A stretch of 32,313 bases of DNA from an uncultured Flavobacteriales bacterium (GTDB lineage: Bacteria; Bacteroidota; Bacteroidia; Flavobacteriales_D; Sanyastnellaceae). Position 1 is the first letter of the stretch. The number at the start of each line of letters is the position of its first letter. The position numbers were made by a program, and so were the translations under genes. The notes below the pieces were generated by a model that was not told the origin of the DNA, ran no database searches, and saw only the letters and a program-made list of their open reading frames with translations. Shown piece after piece: positions 14,549-23,399 of this stretch. The stretch covers positions 1-32,313 of the forward strand of contig CALJKR010000085.1 of assembly GCA_937974555.1 (NCBI GenBank), given 5' to 3'.

Positions 14549-17137
14549 CTAAGATTTATGTGCTTCCTTTTTTAGGTTAGCGATAAAGTTTAACGCTTCT
14601 ATGGGTGTCATATTGTTGACATCCAAAGTCAACACCTCTTGCTTTATTTTATTCCATTGCGGGTCCTCCATTTCAAAAATGGCGAGCTGCGGTGCTTGAG
14701 CCAGCACTTCCTTTGTTTCTTGGTGGTCTCCCCTTTGGGCTTCCAAATCTTTTAAAAGTTGCTTCGCGCGTTGTGTAACCTGGGTTGGCATTCCTGCCAA
14801 CTGCGCAACATGAATACCAAAGCTGTGGTTACTACCACCCTCTTTCAATTTTCTTAAAAACAAGACATGACCCTTTTCTTCTTTAACTGCCACATTAAAA
14901 TTTCTAATTCTTTTGAAGCGATGCGTCATTTCATTGAGCTCATGGTAATGTGTAGCAAATAAAGTCTTGGGATGATGGTTGGGATGTTCATGCAAATATT
15001 CTGCAATGGCCCAGGCGATACTGATCCCATCATAGGTGCTTGTACCGCGACCAATCTCATCCATCAAAATCAAACTGCGACCAGTCATTTGATTGAGAAT
15101 ACTGGCGGTTTCATTCATCTCCACCATAAATGTGGACTCTCCTCCAGACAGATTATCAGAGGCGCCTACACGTGTGAATATTTTGTCTACCAAACCAATT
15201 TTTGCTGCTGAAGCAGGAACAAAACTTCCCATTTGCGCCATGAGCACAATCAAGGCTGTTTGACGCAACAAGGCAGATTTACCACTCATGTTGGGACCCG
15301 TAATCATCATGATCTGTTGCGCACTGGAATTTAAATGCAAATCATTGGAGATGTATTGTTCGCCCGTAGGCAGCAGTCGTTCTATCACGGGATGTCGTCC
15401 CTCCTTGATTTCCAAAACATCATCCATTGAAACTTCTGGTTCTGTGTAGTGAAAGGTCAAAGCATTGAATGCAAAGCAAGTCAGGACATCCACCTCAGCA
15501 ATGCGCAACGCATTGATTTGGATATCCGTCAGGTAGGGCATAACATCCAAAAGAAGCTGTTGAAACAATCGTTGTTCAATGGCATATATCTTTTCTTCAG
15601 CTCCCAATATTTTTGTTTCGTAATCCTTGAGCTCTTCTGTAATGTATCGCTCTGCTTGCGTCAAGGTTTGCTTTCTAATCCAATCTAATGGCACTTTGTC
15701 CTTGTGGGTATTGCGCACTTCCAAGTAGTATCCAAACACATTGTTGAAGGCAATTTTAAGTGAGGTAATGCCCGTTCGCTCAATTTCTCTTTCCTCAATC
15801 TCCCTTAACTTATCTTTTCCTGAAGTTTGCAAACCGCGCAATTCATCCAACTCCTCGTTGACTCCAGAGGCAATGGTATAGCCTTTTCCAATGGCATGTG
15901 GCGCCTCTTCATGCAACATTTTCTGAAGCATGTTAGCCAGAGGCGATAAATCCTTTAACGAAGAAAACAGCGATTTGGCCATGTCCCCCGCATCCTTCCA
16001 TTTTAATACTTGAGACAACGAACGAGCAAGTTGTACCAACTCCCTTGGGGTAATTTTTTGCACTGCTACACGAGCGGCTATTCGCTCCCAGTCCCCCAAT
16101 TCAGACAATTCCTCGCGTGCCCATTCCAATTGTTCCGCGTTATTTTTCCACTCCCTAACCTGAGCCAACCGTGATTTTATTTTTTCCAAATCACGCAATG
16201 GAGTGCGCAACCATCTGCGCAGTAAGCGAGCGCCCATGGGATTTTTGGTGTTGTCCAAAATATCAACCAGGGCCTTTCCATTTCCGTGTGGGGTGTATAG
16301 CAATTCCAGATTTCGAACCGTAAAAGCATCCATTCCCACCAACTGACCCATATCCAATTGGGTTACTTTTTGAATGTGATCCAGTTTATCGTGTTGGGTA
16401 TCTTTTAAATATTGAAAAATAGCTCCCGAGGCTGCAAGGGCCATGTCCTGTTCCTCAACACCAAAGCCTTTCAGGCTTTGGGTTTTAAAATGTTGATTCA
16501 GTTGATCTTTTCCAAAATCTGTGGTAAAAGCCCAATCGTCCATTTTAAAAATCGCAAATCCATCGCCAAAATGGGATTTGAATTCTTCATCCCGATGTTT
16601 TTGGAACAGCACTTCTTTGGGTTGATAAACATGAAGCAATTTTTTTACAAAGTCCAAAGACCCCTGAGCCACTTCAAACAAACCCGTAGAAATGTCGACA
16701 AATGCAACACCCCATTCTTTCTTGCCTCCTGCAACGGCTGCCAAAAAATGATGGTCTTTTAAGTCAATTGTCTTTTCGTTGTAAGAAACACCTGGAGTCA
16801 CCAATTCCGTAACACCACGTTTTACAATCCCTTTCACCATTTTAGGATCTTCCAATTGATCACAAATGGCGACGCGCAAACCAGCCTTTACCAACTTGGG
16901 AAGATAGGAATCCAGGCTATGATGAGGAAATCCAGCAAGCTCCACGTATGCTGCTGCTCCATTTTTTCTTTTGGTCAAAACGATACCCAAAACCTGGGCC
17001 GCACGCACCGCATCCTGACCAAATGTCTCATAAAAATCACCGACACGAAAAAGCAAAACGGCATCGGGATATTTTGCCTTGATGGCATTGTATTGTTTCA
17101 TCAATGGCGTTTCAGCCACTGCACTTGCGCTACTCAT
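14549..17137 (-). CDS. mutS: DNA mismatch repair protein MutS
   Basis: This 862-residue protein recognises mismatches and starts repair with MutL. The ATG at 17137 was chosen because the longer frame to 17251 adds 38 residues that overlap the upstream gene and have no counterpart in MutS. The mismatch-binding F-x-E motif is F35-Y-E37 (GDFYETFG). The ATPase carries Walker A GPNMSGKS near 612 and DEIGRGTSTYDGISIAWA, and the segment FATHYHEL lies downstream. The protein is complete. The gene follows the YwaF-like gene by 17 bases, and a promoter-like box lies in that gap. Confidence 0.97.
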   Translation of the reverse strand: MSSASAVAETPLMKQYNAIKAKYPDAVLLFRVGDFYETFGQDAVRAAQVLGIVLTKRKNGAAAYVELAGFPHHSLDSYLPKLVKAGLRVAICDQLEDPKMVKGIVKRGVTELVTPGVSYNEKTIDLKDHHFLAAVAGGKKEWGVAFVDISTGLFEVAQGSLDFVKKLLHVYQPKEVLFQKHRDEEFKSHFGDGFAIFKMDDWAFTTDFGKDQLNQHFKTQSLKGFGVEEQDMALAASGAIFQYLKDTQHDKLDHIQKVTQLDMGQLVGMDAFTVRNLELLYTPHGNGKALVDILDNTKNPMGARLLRRWLRTPLRDLEKIKSRLAQVREWKNNAEQLEWAREELSELGDWERIAARVAVQKITPRELVQLARSLSQVLKWKDAGDMAKSLFSSLKDLSPLANMLQKMLHEEAPHAIGKGYTIASGVNEELDELRGLQTSGKDKLREIEEREIERTGITSLKIAFNNVFGYYLEVRNTHKDKVPLDWIRKQTLTQAERYITEELKDYETKILGAEEKIYAIEQRLFQQLLLDVMPYLTDIQINALRIAEVDVLTCFAFNALTFHYTEPEVSMDDVLEIKEGRHPVIERLLPTGEQYISNDLHLNSSAQQIMMITGPNMSGKSALLRQTALIVLMAQMGSFVPASAAKIGLVDKIFTRVGASDNLSGGESTFMVEMNETASILNQMTGRSLILMDEIGRGTSTYDGISIAWAIAEYLHEHPNHHPKTLFATHYHELNEMTHRFKRIRNFNVAVKEEKGHVLFLRKLKEGGSNHSFGIHVAQLAGMPTQVTQRAKQLLKDLEAQRGDHQETKEVLAQAPQLAIFEMEDPQWNKIKQEVLTLDVNNMTPIEALNFIANLKKEAHKS

Positions 17138-17142
17138 TGCAA

Positions 17143-17150
17143 CAAAGATA
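17143..17150 (-). promoter_or_regulatory. Possible internal promoter box before mutS
   Basis: The minus strand reads TATCTTTG, a full TAnnTTTG match, ending 5 bases before the mutS ATG. No -33 element is apparent. If used, the mutS mRNA would be nearly leaderless. Confidence 0.3.
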
Positions 17151-17154
17151 AAAT

Positions 17155-17847
17155 CTATTTGGACTGCTTTTGCATCCACCAAAAAGGCAGATATACCAAG
17201 GAATAAGATACAATCCCTATCAATTCCAATTCCAACAGATAATAGGGCCATGGATGAAGTAAATCCAAGAAAGATCCCCCCATGGGTTTTTCTCTCAAGT
17301 AACCATAATTGCTTCCCAGCATTGCATTAACACCAATGGCCAATAAAAAATAAATTTGAGAAAATCCCAATGCCCGCCATACTGCTCCAGCGGCAGGTTG
17401 TATTTTCAGCCCGCCTACCAAATACAATACACTCCATACCAAACCTGTATGACCAATCATAAAGGTTATGTAGGTAAAATGAGGAAAGGGTTGGTGAATA
17501 TCCGGTGTTATGATGCCATGGACACTCCCTGCCATCACCCAGAAATAGGCCACTTCCGCCATCCATTGTTTCTTCACCCACAGTGCAATTGCCGTGAAGA
17601 AAATAGCCCAATTGCAGAGCTCCATAGGCAAATCGTACTGAACACTCCAATAGCCCAAAAGAATGCGGTATACCTGATAGGCCAACCAGTTAAGAACCAG
17701 CATGACTCCCAAAACTCTACCCAGCAAATCTTTGTTGCGATCACTGGCCGTTTTGGCCCAGCGAATGGAAATCAGTGGAAGTGCAATGGTCAGAAAAACA
17801 ATAAGCCCATGTTCCAACTCCCAATATGGAAAACGATATTCATTCAT
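17155..17847 (-). CDS. YwaF/TIGR02206-family integral membrane protein
   Basis: This 230-residue protein has about six or seven hydrophobic spans. It resembles the TIGR02206 (YwaF) family by pattern: an early WELEHG, PMELCNWA in the middle, then FPHFTYITFMIGHTGLVWSVLYL and a GSNYGYLREKP loop before a Trp-rich end. The function of the family is unknown. Its ATG overlaps the rsgA stop by 4 bases (ATGA), so it is translated from the same message as rsgA. Confidence 0.85.
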   Translation of the reverse strand: MNEYRFPYWELEHGLIVFLTIALPLISIRWAKTASDRNKDLLGRVLGVMLVLNWLAYQVYRILLGYWSVQYDLPMELCNWAIFFTAIALWVKKQWMAEVAYFWVMAGSVHGIITPDIHQPFPHFTYITFMIGHTGLVWSVLYLVGGLKIQPAAGAVWRALGFSQIYFLLAIGVNAMLGSNYGYLREKPMGGSFLDLLHPWPYYLLELELIGIVSYSLVYLPFWWMQKQSK

Positions 17848-18779
17848 CGGTACGGACTTTTGCCTTTGTCATCCTCCAACATCGAGCGATAGTTGTTGTA
17901 GCGTGATGCCGCCACTGTCCCTTGCTCTACCCCCCTTCTCACCGCACAACCCGGCTCCTCTATATGTTGACAGGTATTAAACTTACAATCGGGAAGCAAG
18001 GCAAACATTTCCCTAAAGTACAATCCAATTTCCTCTTTGGGAATGTCCACCAATCCAAATCCTTTGATACCTGGCGTATCGATAATCCATCCTCCCTGCA
18101 CCGTAGGAAATACTTCCGCAAATGTTGTGGTATGCTGACCCTTTTCGCTCCAATCCGATATATCTCCTACCCTTATGTCCCGGTCAGGAACAAAATATTG
18201 AATCAAAGAAGACTTCCCTACACCACTGTGTCCTGAAAATAAGACCACTTGATTCACCATAGCAGCTTTCAATTCTAGCATCCCTTCACCCGATTCCAGT
18301 GAACTGCGCATGGTGTTATAACCGGCATCTTGGTACAACCTTTCCCAACGAGTGAGCTCCTCCAACTCCCTGGTATCATATTGATCCACTTTGTGAAATA
18401 AAATAGTAACAGGGATATCATAAGCTTCTGCAGTGACCAAAAAACGATCCACAAAACCTGTAGTTGTGGAAGGACGAGATAGGGTGACAACCAAAAAGGC
18501 AATGTCGATATTGGCAGCCACAATCTGCGCTTCTTTGGACAGATTCACCGATTTGCGTATGATATAATTTTTTCTGGGCAAGATGTCTTGGATGGTCGCG
18601 ATGCCTTCCTCTGTTTTTTCATCCCAGATAATCTCAACAAAATCCCCCGCTGCAACGGGATTGGTGGTTTGGATGCCTTTGGTTCTTAATTTTCCGCGAA
18701 TTCGACATTTGAAATATTCACCATCTTCGGTTTGTACTTCATACCAATGACCCGTAGATTTTAAAACCCTAGCAATCAT
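17844..18779 (-). CDS. rsgA: Small ribosomal subunit biogenesis GTPase RsgA
   Basis: This 311-residue cytosolic GTPase assists late 30S maturation. It has an N-terminal OB-fold (1-70) and a circularly permuted GTPase order: the G4-like HKVD at 129-132 precedes G1 GHSGVGKSS (183-191) and G3 DTPG (234-237). The C-terminal zinc knuckle uses C265, C270, H272 and C278. The length is normal. It overlaps the merR gene by 4 bases upstream and the YwaF-like gene by 4 bases downstream. Confidence 0.96.
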   Translation of the reverse strand: MIARVLKSTGHWYEVQTEDGEYFKCRIRGKLRTKGIQTTNPVAAGDFVEIIWDEKTEEGIATIQDILPRKNYIIRKSVNLSKEAQIVAANIDIAFLVVTLSRPSTTTGFVDRFLVTAEAYDIPVTILFHKVDQYDTRELEELTRWERLYQDAGYNTMRSSLESGEGMLELKAAMVNQVVLFSGHSGVGKSSLIQYFVPDRDIRVGDISDWSEKGQHTTTFAEVFPTVQGGWIIDTPGIKGFGLVDIPKEEIGLYFREMFALLPDCKFNTCQHIEEPGCAVRRGVEQGTVAASRYNNYRSMLEDDKGKSPYR

Positions 18780-19117
18780 TGACCTTGAACGGCAATGGAG
18801 AGATCTACTAATTTTTGACGCACCAATTGCAAACGCTCAATAACCACATGTTTGCTTGTCGCATCATCCTTTTTCTTCAATGCGTTTTTTGCACCTTCAA
18901 GGGTATAACCTTTCTCACGCACCAGCTGGTGAATTTGGGTAAACAACTCAATGTCCTTTTTAGAATACATTCTGTTTCCACGCGTATTCTTTCGGGGTTG
19001 TAACTGAGGAAATTCCTTCTCCCAAAAGCGCAACAATGAAGCATTCACTTGAAACATTTCAGCTACCTCCCCAATGGAGAAATATATTTTTTCTATGGTA
19101 TTGTGTCGATTCAGCAT
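18776..19117 (-). CDS. MerR-family transcriptional regulator
   Basis: This 113-residue protein carries a MerR-type winged helix: FSIGEVAEMFQVNASLLRFWEKEF at about 13-36 (helix-turn-helix) followed by NTRGNRMYSKKDIELF (wing and third helix). The C-terminal 45 residues are a short basic helix suited to dimerisation, with no cysteine-rich metal-binding loop. Members of this type recur next to M23 peptidases in Bacteroidota. Its start codon shares one base with the stop of the M23 gene (TAATG), so it is translationally coupled. The effector is unknown. Confidence 0.93.
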   Translation of the reverse strand: MLNRHNTIEKIYFSIGEVAEMFQVNASLLRFWEKEFPQLQPRKNTRGNRMYSKKDIELFTQIHQLVREKGYTLEGAKNALKKKDDATSKHVVIERLQLVRQKLVDLSIAVQGQ

Positions 19118-20070
19118 TAGTCAAAAGATTGTCCAGATTGAGACGCGCGTTCCAACAAAGCGGCGTATTGATCTGGAGATAAATCATTGTAAAAATAGTA
19201 AGCGGGATTCACTTTCTGACCATTTTTGATAACTTCGTAATGCAAGTGAGGTCCAGAAGAAACCCCTGTATTGCCCACATAGCCTATGATTTGTCCCCTT
19301 TTGACCTTGGTACCAGGACCCACGGCCATCCTACTCATATGTGCATAAAGTGTTTGGTAGCCAAAGCCGTGATCAATCACGATATGCAATCCATAACCGC
19401 TTCCCCCATCGGGAGATTTCACAACTCCATCACCCGTGGCATAAATCTCTGTTCCAATGTCTGCGGTAAAATCCAATCCCGTATGCATGCGCGCTACGCG
19501 GTAAATGGGGTGTATTCTAAATCCAAAACCAGAGGCCATTCGCTTTAGATCTTTATTGTCTACCGGTTGAATTGCAGGAAGACTGGCTAAAAACTGATCT
19601 TGCTTTTTGGACAATGACATCAACTCATCATAAGATTTACTTTGTTGCACCAATTGATGCTGTATGGCCTGCAACCGCTTCTGGGTTTCAATAATCCCTT
19701 CTTGGGTGGAATATGAAGCCAACTCCTGGTAGTAATCACCACCGGTGTAATTCCTTTCAATCGGCTCCGCTCCAAAGATCGTTCTGTAAATTTCATTGTC
19801 CCGCTTCTCCAATACATTCACGTAGCGATCCAGCGTATCCATCTGTTGTCGCATCCCTTTCACTTGGGCTTGCATATACTTCAACTCTTTCTGTAGGCGA
19901 GAGGTTTCAGGGTCCTTGAAAAAAGAGGCATATAAAATCACACCCATCCCACCAATGACAAGACCTACAATGAGGTATTTCAACACCAACCAAACATAAT
20001 CACGAACCGTGTAGCTAATCTGCTCAAAGTTCAGCGTCGTGGGGTTGAATATGTATTTAAACTTGGCCAA
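19117..20070 (-). CDS. Membrane-anchored M23 (LytM) peptidase
   Basis: This 317-residue protein has a short cytoplasmic N-terminus (MAKFKYIFNPTTLNFEQI), one membrane span at about 27-49, a coiled-coil stretch (55-90 and 120-155), and a periplasmic LytM domain (about 185-290). The zinc and catalytic residues are present: H196 and D200 (HTGLD), H244, and H275/H277 (PHLHYEV). It is expected to cut peptide crosslinks in peptidoglycan or to act in division and elongation control. It is the first gene of the six-gene minus-strand cluster and diverges from alaS. Confidence 0.93.
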   Translation of the reverse strand: MAKFKYIFNPTTLNFEQISYTVRDYVWLVLKYLIVGLVIGGMGVILYASFFKDPETSRLQKELKYMQAQVKGMRQQMDTLDRYVNVLEKRDNEIYRTIFGAEPIERNYTGGDYYQELASYSTQEGIIETQKRLQAIQHQLVQQSKSYDELMSLSKKQDQFLASLPAIQPVDNKDLKRMASGFGFRIHPIYRVARMHTGLDFTADIGTEIYATGDGVVKSPDGGSGYGLHIVIDHGFGYQTLYAHMSRMAVGPGTKVKRGQIIGYVGNTGVSSGPHLHYEVIKNGQKVNPAYYFYNDLSPDQYAALLERASQSGQSFD

Positions 20071-20089
20071 TTTAGAAAATGTATTCAGA

Positions 20090-20097
20090 CAAATTTA
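20090..20097 (-). promoter_or_regulatory. Candidate promoter box of the M23-merR-rsgA-mutS cluster
   Basis: The minus strand reads TAAATTTG, a full TAnnTTTG match, 19 bases before the M23 ATG. No clear -33 element is seen. It shares a 79-base divergent spacer with the alaS promoter. Confidence 0.4.
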
Positions 20098-20123
20098 AGC
20101 ACTTTTTTTTGGCGATTTGACAT

Positions 20124-20131
20124 TAGTTTTG
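20124..20131 (+). promoter_or_regulatory. Candidate promoter box of alaS
   Basis: The sequence reads TAGTTTTG, a full TAnnTTTG match, 18 bases before the alaS ATG. A T-run ending in TTGG lies 12 bases upstream. This spacing is short for a -33 element. Confidence 0.45.
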
Positions 20132-20149
20132 TGACCCTATCCATACGAT

Positions 20150-22756
20150 ATGACATCTCAACAAATACGACAACAGTTTTTAGATTTTTTTGCCTCGCAA
20201 AAACACCAAATCGTCTCATCTGCCCCCATGGTCATCAAAGGTGATCCCACCCTGATGTTTACCAATGCTGGGATGAATCCTTTCAAGGATATATTCTTGG
20301 GCAATGCTCCTGTCATTCATCCCCGAATTGCCAATACCCAAAAGTGTTTACGCGTAAGTGGAAAGCACAATGATTTGGAAGAGGTTGGAGTGGACACCTA
20401 CCACCACACCATGTTTGAGATGTTAGGCAACTGGAGTTTTGGTGATTACTTTAAGGAAGAAGCGATACAATGGGCTTGGACCTTGCTAACTGAGGTTTAT
20501 AAAATTCCCAAAGACCAATTGTACGTAACGGTATTTGAAGGAGATGAAAAAGAGAATCTAGCCTTTGACCAAGAGAGTTATGATATCTGGAAAAAATACA
20601 TCGCTGAAGATCGTATTTTGAAAGGAAATAAAAAAGACAATTTCTGGGAAATGGGAGACATGGGGCCCTGTGGTCCATGTTCTGAAATCCACGCAGACAT
20701 CCGCTCAGCAGCAGATCGTGAAGCTGTGGATGGAAGATTGTTGGTGAACAATGATCATCCCCAAGTGATTGAAATCTGGAACAACGTTTTCATGCAATTC
20801 AATCGCAAAGCCGATGGTTCTCTTGAATTGCTGCCCCACAAACATGTAGACACCGGAATGGGATTTGAACGTCTTTGCATGGTATTGCAAGGAAAGCAAT
20901 CCAACTATGACACCGATGTTTTCACCCCCTTGATTCAAAAAATAGAATCATTGAGCGGCATCGCATACACGGCTACCGCCGAGAAAAAGGATGTCGCCAT
21001 GCGCGTAATCGCGGATCACGTGAGAGCGGTATCATTTGCCATTGCCGATGGTCAATTGCCCTCCAGTTCTGGAGCTGGATATGTGATTCGAAGAATTTTG
21101 CGTCGTGCAGTACGTTATGGATATAGCTTTTTAAATTTCAGACAATCCTTTATTCATCAGGTGTTTCAGGTATTGGAACAACAAATGGGTAGTGCATTTC
21201 CTGAGTTGACCAAAAACAAAAACCTCATCGGACAAGTCATCAAAGAAGAAGAAGAAAGCTTTTTGCGCACATTGGAAAAGGGAATAGAGTTATTGGATCA
21301 GGTCATTCAAAAAACCGAAGGCAAAACCATCTCCGGCGCAATCGCGTTTGAACTATATGACACCTTTGGATTCCCCATCGATTTGACCCAATTGATTGCG
21401 AGCGAAAATGAAAAAGAGGTGAACATCACTGAATTTGAAACACACTTGCAAGCACAAAAAGAAAGAAGTCGCGCGGCCACCAAATTAGAAACCGATGATT
21501 GGGTGGAGCTTAAATCAGGCGAGACCAAGTTTGTGGGATATGATCAAATGGAAACCGAAACCTCCATCCTCCGTTACCGCAGAATCAAAGCCAAAGGAAA
21601 AGAGATGTTCCAATTGGTATTGGAGACAACTCCATTTTATGCAGAAGGAGGAGGACAAGTGGGCGATCACGGCACCTTGATGGTTGGGGAAGACAAAATA
21701 GCCGTGGTTGATGTGAAGAAAGAAAATGGATTGATCGTGCACTTTACAGAGGAATTGCCCCAGCAACCCGATAAGAAAGTATGGGCCAAAGTGGATGCGG
21801 ATTGGAGAACAAACACCACCGCCCACCACAGCGCTACCCACCTACTCCACGAGGCATTGCGTGAGGTATTGGGAACCCATGTCGAGCAAAAAGGGTCCTT
21901 GGTCAATCCTGAATATTTGCGTTTTGACTTTTCACACTTTGCCAAAGTCAACGATGAAGAATTGAATCGAATTGAACATTTGGTCAATGAGCGTATACAA
22001 GCCAATTACCCATTGTTAGAAAATCGTGCAGCCACCATAGACGAGGCCAAAGCCAGCGGTGCTATGATGTTGTTTGGCGAAAAATATGGAGACCGCGTGC
22101 GTATGATTCAATTTGGAAACAGCATAGAACTTTGTGGAGGAACGCATGTTGCAAGCACAGGGGCCATCAAGAAATTCAAACTTCAATCAGAGGGCGCTGT
22201 GGCGGCAGGCATTCGTCGGATCGAAGCCATTGCAGGCCACGTGGCAGAAGAATGGATTCAGGGCGAATTAAACAGCTTGGAAGAAGCCCGATTGATTTTG
22301 AAAACCAAAGATGTTTCAAAAGGCATTCGTGATCTTCAGAGCAAGTTGGCCGATGCGCAGAAACACATTGAGGAATTGATGCGTGCGCAGGCCATGCAGA
22401 TCAAATCTGAATGGAAGAACGAAATCAAAAATATTAACGGAAGGAATTTACTTTTCATAGAAACCGCATTAGACGCAGGTTCTGTCAAGGACATCTGTTT
22501 TCAATTAAAAGCAGAATACCCATCATTTGGGGCGGTCATCACCACCCAAGGCGATGCCAAGCCCATGATCACCATCGCCTTCAGTGATGACGCCGTTCAG
22601 GCATGGAATTGTCATGCAGGACAATTGGTAAAAGAGTGGTCCAAGGAAATCAAAGGCGGCGGCGGTGGACAACCCAGCTTTGCCACCTGCGGTGGAACAG
22701 ATGCCAGTGGATTGCCGGTTGTCATGGAAAAAGCCAAGGCTTTGCTTACCGCTTAA
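20150..22756 (+). CDS. alaS: Alanyl-tRNA synthetase
   Basis: This 868-residue enzyme charges tRNA-Ala and edits Ser/Gly mischarging. The N-terminal class II catalytic core shows TNAGMNPFKDIFLG, FEMLGNWSFGDYFKEEA and MGPCGPCSE. The editing domain has the zinc-binding HHSATHLLH near 558-566 and CGGTH near 660. The C-terminal region ends with the glycine-rich KGGGGGQPSFATCGG of the C-Ala domain. It is full length. Its stop overlaps the stop of the convergent DUF5684-like gene by 4 bases. Confidence 0.97.
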   Translation: MTSQQIRQQFLDFFASQKHQIVSSAPMVIKGDPTLMFTNAGMNPFKDIFLGNAPVIHPRIANTQKCLRVSGKHNDLEEVGVDTYHHTMFEMLGNWSFGDYFKEEAIQWAWTLLTEVYKIPKDQLYVTVFEGDEKENLAFDQESYDIWKKYIAEDRILKGNKKDNFWEMGDMGPCGPCSEIHADIRSAADREAVDGRLLVNNDHPQVIEIWNNVFMQFNRKADGSLELLPHKHVDTGMGFERLCMVLQGKQSNYDTDVFTPLIQKIESLSGIAYTATAEKKDVAMRVIADHVRAVSFAIADGQLPSSSGAGYVIRRILRRAVRYGYSFLNFRQSFIHQVFQVLEQQMGSAFPELTKNKNLIGQVIKEEEESFLRTLEKGIELLDQVIQKTEGKTISGAIAFELYDTFGFPIDLTQLIASENEKEVNITEFETHLQAQKERSRAATKLETDDWVELKSGETKFVGYDQMETETSILRYRRIKAKGKEMFQLVLETTPFYAEGGGQVGDHGTLMVGEDKIAVVDVKKENGLIVHFTEELPQQPDKKVWAKVDADWRTNTTAHHSATHLLHEALREVLGTHVEQKGSLVNPEYLRFDFSHFAKVNDEELNRIEHLVNERIQANYPLLENRAATIDEAKASGAMMLFGEKYGDRVRMIQFGNSIELCGGTHVASTGAIKKFKLQSEGAVAAGIRRIEAIAGHVAEEWIQGELNSLEEARLILKTKDVSKGIRDLQSKLADAQKHIEELMRAQAMQIKSEWKNEIKNINGRNLLFIETALDAGSVKDICFQLKAEYPSFGAVITTQGDAKPMITIAFSDDAVQAWNCHAGQLVKEWSKEIKGGGGGQPSFATCGGTDASGLPVVMEKAKALLTA

Positions 22757-23172
22757 GCCATAGCAGAACCCAACGGAACAGAAGGGCTCGTCTTATAGAC
22801 GGGCCCTTGGTATTCCAGGGAGTAGGAAAATGCCAAATTCAAAATATAAAACACATTAAATAGGCAAGCCAGGATATAATCGGACGTCTTGTTTTTACCA
22901 AAGGCCTGAGCAATTTCGATGCAGACCACAAAAGCGAAATAAATATTGTAAACAGGAACAAATAGACGCCAGGCGTGTGCATCCGGACGACCCACCAGTC
23001 GCATCGTGATGACCACGTCATAAAACGGAACAAAGGCAGCCCAATACGGCTGATTTGCTTTACTAAACAAAGCCAACTTCCCAATCAACCCCACAACGGA
23101 CAGAATACAAATGGTCATGATATAAGGAGCAAATTGCTTCCATACATCACTCCAAGTGAGAAGGAGTTCCAT
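22753..23172 (-). CDS. Small integral membrane protein (DUF5684-like)
   Basis: This 139-residue protein has four likely membrane spans. It shows the DUF5684-type pattern of PYWAAFVPFYDVVI, then GRPDAHAWRLFVPVYNIYFAFVVCIEIAQAFGK, split by a short loop, then a last hydrophobic helix. The function is unknown. The stop overlaps the alaS stop by 4 bases on the opposite strand, with no terminator between, so the 3' ends of the two mRNAs can pair. The protein pattern and the clear ATG favour a real gene over an antisense frame. Confidence 0.75.
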   Translation of the reverse strand: MELLLTWSDVWKQFAPYIMTICILSVVGLIGKLALFSKANQPYWAAFVPFYDVVITMRLVGRPDAHAWRLFVPVYNIYFAFVVCIEIAQAFGKNKTSDYILACLFNVFYILNLAFSYSLEYQGPVYKTSPSVPLGSAMA

Positions 23173-23279
23173 ATTTCAAAGAATTAACTGAGCGACGTTG
23201 CTCAATAATAAGACGAGATAGCGGAAATAGGGTTGCCTGAAGCAACAAGGGAAGCATTTCTGCTTCCCTTGTCGTTTGT
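23173..23279. other. Spacer upstream of the DUF5684-like gene
   Basis: The 107-base spacer contains a near-palindrome at 23189-23204 (arms tgagc/gctca) and, at 23245-23272, the strong hairpin described separately. No clear TAnnTTTG box is visible for the DUF5684-like gene on the minus strand. Confidence 0.4.
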
Positions 23280-23398
23280 TTAGGAAATCATGTCTTTGTT
23301 AAGCCAACCGTTGTCAATCTTAACCAAGTACTTTGGTTGCGATTTGCTCATCGCTTTAATAAGACGTACGAATTGTTTCAGGGTTGCCTCAAGGAACA
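23229..23398. repeat. Imperfect 19-bp direct repeats flanking a small ORF and hairpin
   Basis: The 19 bases at 23229-23247 and at 23380-23398 agree at 17 positions, including a perfect agggttgcct core. The copies are 151 bases apart. The second copy includes the end of the LuxE-like gene and the start of the 39-residue ORF. The first ends in the hairpin arm. The arrangement could come from a local duplication or insertion. Confidence 0.55.
23245..23272. terminator. Perfect 12-bp hairpin, probable terminator
   Basis: The arms acaagggaagca (23245-23256) and tgcttcccttgt (23261-23272) pair perfectly around tttc. On the minus strand it begins 8 bases after the stop of the 39-residue ORF, so it fits the end of the LuxE-like transcript. 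On the plus strand it is followed by cgtttgttt, a better U tract, so it may also stop read-through from alaS. Confidence 0.7.
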
Positions 23399-23399
23399 T
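23280..23399 (-). CDS. Possible small protein (39 aa) after the LuxE-like gene
   Basis: An ATG at 23399 overlaps the last codons of the LuxE-like gene in another frame. It opens a 39-codon frame beginning MFLEATLKQFVRLIKAMSKS and ending NGWLNKDMIS. The frame ends 8 bases before a strong hairpin, so ORF and terminator fit together. An inner ATG gives a 23-residue version. The composition is basic and partly amphipathic. I do not recognise it, and chance cannot be excluded at this length. Confidence 0.35.
   Translation of the reverse strand: MFLEATLKQFVRLIKAMSKSQPKYLVKIDNGWLNKDMIS

Noticed and set aside
17138..17251. N-terminal extension of mutS
   Set aside because: The added 38 residues overlap the upstream gene and do not resemble MutS, which starts near MSSASAVAETPLMKQY.
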